Positions 1 through 5,009 of a stretch of DNA of 5,009 nucleotides are shown piece after piece; the stretch's first letter is position 1; every line of letters starts with the position of its first letter. The translations under genes and the position numbers were made by a program. The stretch spans positions 1 to 5,009 of the forward strand of contig DAOVLG010000181.1 of the NCBI GenBank assembly GCA_030631385.1. The letters are read 5' to 3'. The notes below the pieces were generated by a model, which saw only the letters and a program-made list of their open reading frames with translations, had not been told where the DNA came from and made no database searches. This stretch comes from Candidatus Coatesiibacteriota bacterium (GTDB lineage: Bacteria > RBG-13-66-14).

Positions 1-596
1 GGGTCCTTGCCGCCATAGGCGTGGGGTTGGCCCTCTGGCGCAGCCGGGAGGCCCTAGGCGAGCGGCAGGTGCCCCTGATGGGGGTGCTGGCCGCCTTCAT
101 CTTCGCCGCCCAGATGCTCAACTTCCCCATCCTGCCCGGCGTCTCCGGCCACATGGTAGGGGCGGCGCTGGCCGCCATCGCCCTGGGGCCCTCCGGGGGT
201 ATCCTGGTCATCTTCACCGTGCTCCTGGTCCAGAGTCTCCTCTTCGCCGACGGCGGCATTACCGCCCTGGGGCTGAACACCCTGGCCATGGGCGTGGTCG
301 GCGCTCTGGTGGGCTTCGCTCTCTACCGTCTCATCGGCGGTGGGACCCCGTCGGGTTGGCGGCGCCGCCTGGCCGCCTTCGTCGCCGGCTGGGGGGCCAC
401 GGTGACCGCCTCCGCCGTCGTCTCACTCGCCCTCTGGCTCTCCACCCCCTACCCGCCGGGGACCATCTTCGGCCTCATGCTCGGTTTCCACGCCCTGATC
501 GGTATCGGCGAGGGGATCATCACCGCGGTGGTGGTGGAGGTGCTGCACGGCGCGGGCGTTCTGAAAGGACAACTGGAGGGGGGTGTGGCGAGATGA
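1..596 (+). CDS. cbiM: CbiM-family cobalt/nickel ECF transporter substrate-binding membrane protein, 5' truncated
   Basis: This is the S component of an energy-coupling-factor importer, which binds Co2+ or Ni2+ in the inner membrane. The frame is open from the window edge (first full codon at 3) to TGA at 594-596, giving 197 visible residues. A GTG at 21 is only an internal Val codon: the frame continues upstream in hydrophobic sequence, and the family's usual N-terminus (MHIPDG-type, carrying metal ligands) is missing, so about 20 residues lie outside. Family hallmarks are visible: AAQMLNFP (visible residues 35-42), GVSGHMVGAALAAIALGP (46-63), the QSLLFADGGITALGLN block (77-92), and the C-terminal HALIGIGEGIITAVVVEVL helix. 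Several hydrophobic helices are evident. The stop overlaps the next start (ATGA), implying translational coupling. Whether the metal is cobalt or nickel cannot be told without the N-terminus. Family assignment is confident. Confidence 0.93.
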   Translation, partial: VLAAIGVGLALWRSREALGERQVPLMGVLAAFIFAAQMLNFPILPGVSGHMVGAALAAIALGPSGGILVIFTVLLVQSLLFADGGITALGLNTLAMGVVGALVGFALYRLIGGGTPSGWRRRLAAFVAGWGATVTASAVVSLALWLSTPYPPGTIFGLMLGFHALIGIGEGIITAVVVEVLHGAGVLKGQLEGGVAR

Positions 597-889
597 AACG
601 TATAACGATCGGCCTCGTGATTTTGGGAGTCCTGGCCCTGGCCGCGGCCCTGGCGAGCCCCCTGGCCTCGGGGAGCCCCGACGGTCTGGAGGCGGCCCTC
701 GAGCGGGCGGCCGGCGAGGGCGACGGGGTGGAGGAAGGCGAACAAATCCTCGGCTCCCCCTGGCCCGACTATGACGTCACCGGCAACGAGACGGCGGGGT
801 CCACCATCCTGGCCGGCGTCATCGGCGCCCTCATCACCCTCGCCGTCGGCCTCGGGTTGGCGAAACTGCTCTCGCTGAAAAGGGCCTAG
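593..889 (+). CDS. PDGLE-domain small membrane protein (CbiN-like accessory component of the Co/Ni transporter)
   Basis: A 98-residue protein begins at ATG 593, which overlaps the cbiM stop by four bases, and ends at TAG 887-889. The GGAGGGGGGTG stretch at about 576-586 supplies a ribosome binding site and fixes this start; the same frame is open further upstream, but that part lies inside cbiM. Topology is two transmembrane helices (about 4-24 and 70-94) around an acidic extracytoplasmic loop. The diagnostic PDGLE sequence is at 29-33, and SPWPDYDV at 55-62 matches the second conserved patch of PDGLE proteins. In CbiMNQO-type systems this two-helix partner is encoded next to, or fused to, CbiM and is needed for metal uptake activity. 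The acidic loop (EGDGVEEGE, 42-50) is consistent with a cation-related role, which is inference. No CbiQ or CbiO gene follows, so the energising module must lie upstream or elsewhere. Confidence 0.9.
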   Translation: MKRITIGLVILGVLALAAALASPLASGSPDGLEAALERAAGEGDGVEEGEQILGSPWPDYDVTGNETAGSTILAGVIGALITLAVGLGLAKLLSLKRA

Positions 890-921
890 AACCGGATAAA
901 AGACACACCTCCGCAATGCGC

Positions 922-948
922 ATACCGACCGCCCGAAGGTCGGTATTT
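922..948 (+). terminator. probable terminator hairpin after the metal-transport genes
   Basis: ATACCGACC (922-930) and GGTCGGTAT (938-946) form a perfect 9-bp stem with a 7-base loop, 33 bases after the PDGLE gene stop. Only a short T run follows (TATTT at 944-948), so intrinsic termination may be inefficient. Position between two unrelated genes and just ahead of a promoter supports termination, but a regulatory operator role is an alternative. Confidence 0.55.
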
Positions 949-954
949 CAACAC

Positions 955-983
955 TGGACAAGATTGTGCAAAAATACTAAAAT
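955..983 (+). promoter_or_regulatory. predicted sigma70-type promoter for the secreted-protein genes
   Basis: TGGACA at 955-960 (5 of 6 to TTGACA) and TAAAAT at 978-983 (5 of 6 to TATAAT) are separated by 17 bases, the optimal spacing. The segment is distinctly AT-rich against a GC-rich background. Transcription would begin near 990, leaving a leader of about 28 bases before the ATG at 1018. A weaker overlapping alternative is TTGTGC (964-969) with TAAACT (987-992), also 17 bases apart. The sigma factor preference of this organism is unknown, so this is consensus matching only. Confidence 0.55.
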
Positions 984-1006
984 GTGTAAACTGGTATTTT
1001 TACCGT

Positions 1007-1011
1007 GGAGG
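1007..1011 (+). promoter_or_regulatory. ribosome binding site that sets the start of the 848-residue protein
   Basis: GGAGG lies six bases before ATG 1018. It decides against the earlier in-frame ATG at 916, which has no Shine-Dalgarno sequence, lies ahead of the hairpin and promoter, and would bury the signal peptide 34 residues inside the protein. Confidence 0.8.
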
Positions 1012-1017
1012 CACCCG

Positions 1018-3564
1018 ATGCGAGGAAAGGTAATCGCTCTGTTGTTGTTCCTGCCCCTGATTACACCCATCCTGGGCGATGATTGGATTCAGGACAGCTG
1101 GGTGGACGGCGAAGTTCCCGACGTAGGCGCTCTCTGGAACGACAACCCGCGGAGCTTCTTCTTCAGTGAAGACCTCGCCTGGTGGCGCTACGTCGTGGAC
1201 CTGGGGAGCGGGGACAACCACATCTTCCCCTACGCACCGAGCGATAATTCGGATGACGTCGGCGAATTCGGCGATGGGATAGAGAACATGAGGGAAATCA
1301 CCTGCGAGATCAACTACTTCGACTACGATTCCGAAACCTTCTACCAGGTTATCGGCGGACGGGCCAACAACGGCCGAACCGCTATCTACTACTCGGACAA
1401 CTTCGGCGTATCCTGGACCAAGAACCCCGATCCGGATTTCAGGGGTACGATCATGGGCGTCGCCCAGAGACCGGGCACAAACGAGCTGCACCTGGTGGCC
1501 AACGTGGATGCAGGCGGGGGCCGCTTGGATATCTACATCCTGGACGGCCTCAACGGCACCTTGGATCAACATGCCCAGATTCCGGGCGCGACGTTCACCC
1601 ACGCCCACTTCCTCTTCGACGACGCCGACCACGGCTATCTGACCATCTCTGATATCGCCCAAACGCACGCCAGGCTCTGGCTCTGGGATGGAAACGACTG
1701 GATTACCGACGGAAACAAATTCCCCGGGGATCCGTTCCATCTGTACGCCATCTGGCGGATGGGACAGGCGGATGATCTCTTCGTCGCCGTTGATAACAAC
1801 GTGGGCAATGATCTGCTCTACCACTCGGCCGACGACGGGGACTCCTGGAGCGAATGGATGGTGGACTACTACGGCGGTGCGGTGGACGCGCCCCAATTCG
1901 CCTCCACCGGCCTCTCCACCAGCTGGACGGATACTTACGTCTACCTCGCCACGTCCAACGCCCACGGATCGCCGCTGGTCTGTCGGATCAACTACTTAGA
2001 TCCTTCCAATTACTCCCGCTTCGATCTCGGATACACGGGCCTGACCGAGGTCCACGACATCCTGGTCGCAGACGACGGGATCGTCTTCATCTCTGGTATA
2101 GGCACCGACGGGGCCGGACTGTGGATCTCCGACGACGACGGTTTGTCGTGGACCGGTAACTACTTTTACGACCCCTGGGACACTCTCGACACGGTACCCG
2201 TTCTCTTCCAGGACCCCCGGTTTGGTTTTCTCTACGTGTCGGGCAACTCGACGACTCTGGATGTCCCCTTCATCGTCTTCATGGCCTATCCCACCGCCGA
2301 GATTGAAAGCCTGCCCTACGACTGCGGGACGGGATCAGTTTTCAACTTCATCAACATCCCGGTCGACTTACCGGAAAATTCCGATCTGAAAGTCTACCTC
2401 CGTTCCGACGACACCCCGCAGATGGACGGCGAATGGGTCTTGATAGATGATTATAACAACCTCAAGGGCATCGAACAGGGGGTGCAGTACGTACAGTACA
2501 AGCTCGAATTTTTCGAAGGAAACGACGTGCCCTACTCCTTCCCCGTCGTGGAAAGTTTTCGGTTGAACTACAACCCAGAGGGGGATCCGGGCGGCCCCCG
2601 GGTCGAGGAAACCATCCCCCCCGACGGCGCTCAGGACGTGCCCCTCAACACGAAGATCCGGGTCGTCTTCGACCGATCCATGGACTTTGACAGCTTCGAG
2701 GAGAACTTCTTCATCTACGACGGCGAGATCGAGATCCCGTGGACGGGGCGGCTCGAGGGAGACGACGAATCTATTTTCGTCGCCGAACCTGAACCGGATC
2801 TGCCGCCCCTGAAGCTGATCGAGGTCCTGTTGTACGAGGGCATCACCGACTCGGACGGGAACCCCCTCGAGGACGACAACGGCCCGGCTGAGGGCGCCTA
2901 CGACTTCAGCTTCGAAACCGGCGGGGAGGGGGATTACGACGACGAGCCGCCCGAGGTCACCGACATCAAGGCCAACCCAAACCCCACCTTCGGCGCCGAC
3001 GAGGTGACGCTGGAATGCACGGCCGACGACACCGAGCACGGCGGTTCGCTCATCGCCGGGGGCGAGTACTTCATTGACGACGCGGGATTGGACGGCGAGG
3101 GCAAGTCCATGACAGCCGCGGACGGCGACCTCGACGACTCCCTCGAGGAGCTCCTGGCGATTGTGGACACCAGCGGCTGGGCCATGGGATCGGTCCACGT
3201 CCTCTACGTGCACGCCGTGGACGCCGCGGGCAACTGGTCGCCACTCCAGACAATAGTCGTGGAGACCGAGGGCGAGTTTCTCGATCCGGGCCGGGTCTAC
3301 GTCTGGCCCAACCCGGCCACCGATACGGCCAACTTCGTCTTCACCGTGGGCGGCGACGCCCGGGTCAGACTCACCGTCTATGACCTGGCCGGTCGCGAGG
3401 TGTACCGCGAGAAGGGGGATTTCTCCACTGGATTGCCGGGGTCCTTCGTCTGGGACCTCACCGGCGTGGCCTCCGACGTGTACATCTTCCGCATCGTCGC
3501 CGAGGAGATCGGCGGGATGGAACGTTACGCCTACGTGGTAAAGAAATTGGCCGTGGTTCGCTAA
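1018..3564 (+). CDS. secreted multidomain protein: Asp-box propeller-like region, Ig-like domains, T9SS type A/FlgD-like C-terminal domain
   Basis: An 848-residue exported protein of unknown specific function. Residues 1-20 are a Sec signal peptide (MRGK, then a Leu/Ile-rich core ending PILG before DD). Three Asp boxes of the S-x-D/N-x-G-x-x-W type occur at 126-133 (SDNFGVSW), 270-277 (SADDGDSW) and 371-378 (SDDDGLSW), indicating a BNR/sialidase-like beta-propeller over about 90-425. Sialidase activity should not be assumed, because these repeats are structural. Residues about 426-518 form an unassigned beta-rich domain with QYVQYKLEF (490-498). A Big_5/SbsA-like Ig domain starts at ETIPPDGAQDVPLNT (531-545) and runs to about 634. 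A second Ig-like domain spans about 645-750 (PPEVTDIKANPNP; VDAAGNWSP at 734-742). The C-terminal domain (about 751-848) carries VYVWPNPA (760-767), VYDLAGREV (787-795), DVYIFRI (820-826) and terminal KKLAVVR, like T9SS type A sorting or FlgD-type Ig domains. It is strongly acidic (many Asp/Glu), as in calcium-binding exoproteins. It heads a probable operon with the downstream genes. Confidence 0.85.
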   Translation: MRGKVIALLLFLPLITPILGDDWIQDSWVDGEVPDVGALWNDNPRSFFFSEDLAWWRYVVDLGSGDNHIFPYAPSDNSDDVGEFGDGIENMREITCEINYFDYDSETFYQVIGGRANNGRTAIYYSDNFGVSWTKNPDPDFRGTIMGVAQRPGTNELHLVANVDAGGGRLDIYILDGLNGTLDQHAQIPGATFTHAHFLFDDADHGYLTISDIAQTHARLWLWDGNDWITDGNKFPGDPFHLYAIWRMGQADDLFVAVDNNVGNDLLYHSADDGDSWSEWMVDYYGGAVDAPQFASTGLSTSWTDTYVYLATSNAHGSPLVCRINYLDPSNYSRFDLGYTGLTEVHDILVADDGIVFISGIGTDGAGLWISDDDGLSWTGNYFYDPWDTLDTVPVLFQDPRFGFLYVSGNSTTLDVPFIVFMAYPTAEIESLPYDCGTGSVFNFINIPVDLPENSDLKVYLRSDDTPQMDGEWVLIDDYNNLKGIEQGVQYVQYKLEFFEGNDVPYSFPVVESFRLNYNPEGDPGGPRVEETIPPDGAQDVPLNTKIRVVFDRSMDFDSFEENFFIYDGEIEIPWTGRLEGDDESIFVAEPEPDLPPLKLIEVLLYEGITDSDGNPLEDDNGPAEGAYDFSFETGGEGDYDDEPPEVTDIKANPNPTFGADEVTLECTADDTEHGGSLIAGGEYFIDDAGLDGEGKSMTAADGDLDDSLEELLAIVDTSGWAMGSVHVLYVHAVDAAGNWSPLQTIVVETEGEFLDPGRVYVWPNPATDTANFVFTVGGDARVRLTVYDLAGREVYREKGDFSTGLPGSFVWDLTGVASDVYIFRIVAEEIGGMERYAYVVKKLAVVR
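3295..3561 (+). repeat. C-terminal sorting-like domain, copy 1 (within the 848-residue gene)
   Basis: This stretch encodes VYVWPNPA through KKLAVVR. It is duplicated about 480 bases downstream. The first 24 bases (3295-3318) are identical to 3775-3798. By hand alignment about 56 of roughly 89 residues agree between copies, with one two-residue gap. Similarity also extends upstream over TEGEFLD/TEGGEFFD. It is a domain-level coding repeat rather than a mobile element. Confidence 0.85.
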
Positions 3565-3588
3565 GCCTACATGAGTCAACAGGGTTCG

Positions 3589-4038
3589 ATGTTAAAAAAA
3601 ATCCTACTCGTACTCGTGATAACCGGCCTGACCATCCCATTGCTCGCCGGTGAAGTCGGGCAAGACCAAACCGGCCTGCAGGATTGACCACTCGTTATCC
3701 GGACCCTCCCGCCCAACGAGATGATAGACGTCCCGCACAACACCGAGGGCGGGGAGTTCTTCGATGAGGATGACGTCTACGTCTGGCCCAACCCGGCCGG
3801 TGAGCGGGCCACCTTCACCGTGGGCGGCAACTCCATCGTCAAGCTCGTGGTTTACGATCTTGCGGGTCGAGAGGTTCATCGGGACTCCGGAGAGTTTTTA
3901 ACCGGTGATGTGAGCGAATTCGTCTGGGACCTCGCCTGTGTGGCCTCGGACGTGTATGTCTTCCACATCCACGCCGAGGAGACGAGCGGTCAACTCCGCC
4001 GCGCAGCCGTGATGAAGAGGCTGGCCGTGGTCCGGTAG
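3589..4038 (+). pseudogene. collapsed paralogue of the 848-residue gene: signal peptide, in-frame TGA, sorting-like domain
   Basis: ATG 3589 follows AGGG at 3581-3584 and begins a clear signal peptide (MLKK, then ILLVLVITGLTIPLLA, then GEVG). After 32 residues the frame meets TGA at 3685-3687, yet the same frame resumes and stays open to TAG 4036-4038. The part after the stop begins with TLPPNEMIDVPHNT (3703-3744), matching the Big_5 start TIPPDGAQDVPLNT of the upstream gene at 8 of 14 residues. It then jumps to TEGGEFFD and a full sorting-like domain (VYVWPNPA, VYDLAGREV, ASDVYVF, KRLAVVR). The propeller and Ig bodies are missing. Standard translation gives only a 32-residue secreted peptide. 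ATG 3721 could restart an unsignalled 105-residue protein, but it has no convincing ribosome binding site. ATG 3571 is an in-frame alternative start six codons earlier. Sequencing error or stop readthrough (149 residues plus one recoded position) cannot be excluded. Confidence 0.75.
3775..4035 (+). repeat. C-terminal sorting-like domain, copy 2 (within the broken paralogue)
   Basis: Second copy of the domain found at 3295-3561. It retains all recognisable motifs (PNPA, VYDLAGREV, FVWDL, DVYVF, LAVVR) and no frameshift despite the stop upstream. It lacks two residues after WPNPA and has substitutions such as Cys for Gly in the ACVASDVY segment. The intact frame suggests either recent inactivation or continued selection. 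Confidence 0.85.
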
Positions 4039-4085
4039 GAATCTCAGCCGAACCGGAAGTGGGGCGACGTCCCCCGCACCCCTTT

Positions 4086-4090
4086 AGGAG
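4086..4090 (+). promoter_or_regulatory. ribosome binding site of the PorV/PorQ-like gene
   Basis: AGGAG lies six bases before ATG 4097, and the ATG is directly followed by a signal peptide. This fixes the start. No separate promoter is evident in the 58-base gap, so cotranscription with the upstream genes is likely. Confidence 0.8.
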
Positions 4091-4096
4091 AACGCG

Positions 4097-5009
4097 ATGC
4101 CGAAACGGTTTTTAATTCTGGGCCTCATCGGTTCCCTCGCCACGGCGGCCATCGGCGGGAACGCCGGCGCCACCTTCCTGTTGTTACCCGGCGACATCCG
4201 GGCTGTGGGCATGGGAGTAACCGGCGCCGGTGAGGGCGGCAGCCTGAGCGGGCTCTTCTTCAACCCGGCGGGGCTCGGCTTCCGATCTGAAGCCGCGATG
4301 AACGCCGCCTTCACGAGCTGGATCGCCGATACGAGCCTGGGGTACCTGGCCGGCTGCCTGCCCATCAAAGAGGTGGGGGTTATCTCCCTGGGTACGACCT
4401 ACATGAGGGTGGGGGACTTCGAGCGCCGTACCGAGGACTCAGACGAGCCCATCGGCACCTTCGACGCCATGGGGCTGGCCGCCGAGGTCGGCTACGGGAT
4501 CGAGCTCTTCGACGGATTCAGCGCCGGGCTGACCGCCGGGGTCGTCCACCAGCGCATGGACACGTTCTCGGCCACGGGGGTGAGCTTCGACGCCGGAGTC
4601 CAGTACCGCCTCCCCTTCGATTGGTTGACCATCGGCGTGGCCGGGAGAAATCTCGGCACCCCCCTGAGATTCATCAGCGAGAAAACCCCGCTGCCGTCGA
4701 ACATCGTCGGCGGGGTCAACCTGAGCTTCCTCAGGGGTGATCTCAACTTCAACCTGGACGCCGAGTATTACCTAGACGACGCCGCGGACAACCTCTACGC
4801 CCACACGGGCGCCGAGTACGTTCTGTTTAACACGGCGGCGCTGCGGGTGGGCTACACCTACGGCTACGGCAGCCAGGGCGGCAGCATCGCGGGCCTGGCC
4901 GCCGGGATCGGCCTCCGGGTCGTCGGTATCACCTTCGATTTCGCCTACACCAACCAGGGCGACCTGGGCGGAACCTACCGCGTGGGCGTAGGCTACGACT
5001 TCGCCTACC
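4097..5009 (+). CDS. PorV/PorQ-like outer-membrane beta-barrel protein (3' end at the window edge)
   Basis: The frame is open for 304 codons to the window edge with no stop reached. A signal peptide covers about residues 1-21 (MPKRF, hydrophobic core, ATAAIGG). The mature start carries the family signature: ATFLLLPGDIRAVGMG (25-40), then GLFFNPAGLGF (52-62), corresponding to the conserved G-x-R-x-x-G-M-G ... NPAGL block of PorV/PorQ (UPF0164-like) proteins. The rest alternates short amphipathic strands and Gly/Asp-rich turns typical of a FadL-like barrel, for example GLAAEVGYGIELFDGFSAG (126-144) and LRVGYTYGYGSQGG (249-262). The last visible residues, TYRVGVGYDFAY, look like a terminal beta strand, and family members are commonly 300-350 residues, so little is missing. 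In T9SS organisms PorV binds cargo C-terminal domains and passes them to the attachment complex or translocon. Here it directly follows two genes with such domains. Family membership is confident; the T9SS role is inferred from context. Confidence 0.87.
   Translation, partial: MPKRFLILGLIGSLATAAIGGNAGATFLLLPGDIRAVGMGVTGAGEGGSLSGLFFNPAGLGFRSEAAMNAAFTSWIADTSLGYLAGCLPIKEVGVISLGTTYMRVGDFERRTEDSDEPIGTFDAMGLAAEVGYGIELFDGFSAGLTAGVVHQRMDTFSATGVSFDAGVQYRLPFDWLTIGVAGRNLGTPLRFISEKTPLPSNIVGGVNLSFLRGDLNFNLDAEYYLDDAADNLYAHTGAEYVLFNTAALRVGYTYGYGSQGGSIAGLAAGIGLRVVGITFDFAYTNQGDLGGTYRVGVGYDFAY

Noticed and set aside
356..592. Upstream extension of the PDGLE protein frame
   Set aside because: It lies entirely inside cbiM in another frame and is Arg/His/Pro-rich, unlike a real membrane protein. 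The ATG at 593 with its ribosome binding site and ATGA overlap is the natural start.
449..961. 170-codon minus-strand open frame across the cbiM/PDGLE overlap
   Set aside because: It is antisense to two recognised genes and spans the hairpin and intergenic region. There is no protein family signal.
916..1017. Earlier in-frame ATG for the 848-residue protein
   Set aside because: No Shine-Dalgarno sequence, it precedes the predicted hairpin and promoter, and it would put 34 polar residues before the signal peptide.
1000..1965. 321-codon minus-strand open frame
   Set aside because: Antisense shadow of the propeller-like region. It has no ribosome binding site or domain evidence.
2486..2501. 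CAGTAC direct repeat separated by GTA
   Set aside because: It simply encodes the QYVQY protein motif and there are only two units. Not a regulatory or CRISPR repeat.
2368..3579. 403-codon open frame on the minus strand opposite the large secreted-protein gene
   Set aside because: It is opposite a well-supported gene with signal peptide and domain motifs and has no recognisable family. Its Val/Gly/Asp-rich composition is that of an antisense shadow of GC-rich Asp/Glu-heavy coding sequence.
3685..3687. Alternative genetic code with TGA read as Trp or Gly
   Set aside because: All Trp codons in the long open frames are TGG, no other internal TGA occurs in recognised genes, and cbiM ends at TGA with a canonical overlap. 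A standard code with one nonsense codon is simpler.
4061..4075. GC-rich near-palindrome GGGGCGACGTCCCCC between the broken paralogue and the PorV/PorQ-like gene
   Set aside because: Only a short GGGG/CCCC stem can form and no T tract follows (GCACCCCTTTA), so it is not a convincing terminator. It could be an operator, but nothing supports that.

Overview
The window is GC-rich, tightly packed bacterial DNA with all genes on the + strand. The protein types point to a Gram-negative (diderm) bacterium of the wider Fibrobacteres-Chlorobi-Bacteroidetes neighbourhood or a related candidate phylum such as Coatesbacteria, WOR-3 or Eisenbacteria. The grounds are secreted modular proteins with a C-terminal PNPA...VYDLAGREV...KKLAVVR domain, which resembles type IX secretion (T9SS) type A sorting domains and FlgD-like Ig domains, and a PorV/PorQ-like outer-membrane barrel. 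The phylum is an inference from style, not from a marker gene. Codon use looks standard: Trp is always TGG in the long open frames and TGA ends cbiM.

Layout. (1) Positions 1-889 hold the end of a cobalt/nickel transport operon: a 5'-truncated CbiM and, overlapping it by ATGA, a small two-helix PDGLE-domain protein that plays the CbiN-like role. (2) Positions 890-1017 are an intergenic switch: a perfect 9-bp hairpin that probably ends the metal operon, then a near-consensus sigma70-type promoter and a strong ribosome binding site. (3) Positions 1018-3564 encode an 848-residue secreted multidomain protein: signal peptide, Asp-box propeller-like region, an unassigned beta domain, a Big_5/SbsA-type Ig-like domain, a second Ig-like domain and the sorting-like C-terminus. 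(4) Positions 3589-4038 hold a broken mini-paralogue of that gene: signal peptide, in-frame TGA, a scrap of the Big_5 domain, then a complete second copy of the sorting-like domain. (5) Positions 4097-5009 encode a PorV/PorQ-like outer-membrane beta-barrel protein, open at the window edge but essentially full length.

The promoter before 1018, the short gaps (24 and 58 bases) and the absence of a convincing terminator inside suggest that regions 3-5 form one transcription unit. In T9SS bacteria PorV binds and shuttles cargo that carries such C-terminal domains. The arrangement is therefore consistent with a cargo plus its outer-membrane partner, but no core T9SS component is visible here. The most unusual element is the collapsed paralogue: three short blocks match the large gene in the same order while nearly all the passenger is gone, and one internal TGA separates the export signal from the sorting domain.
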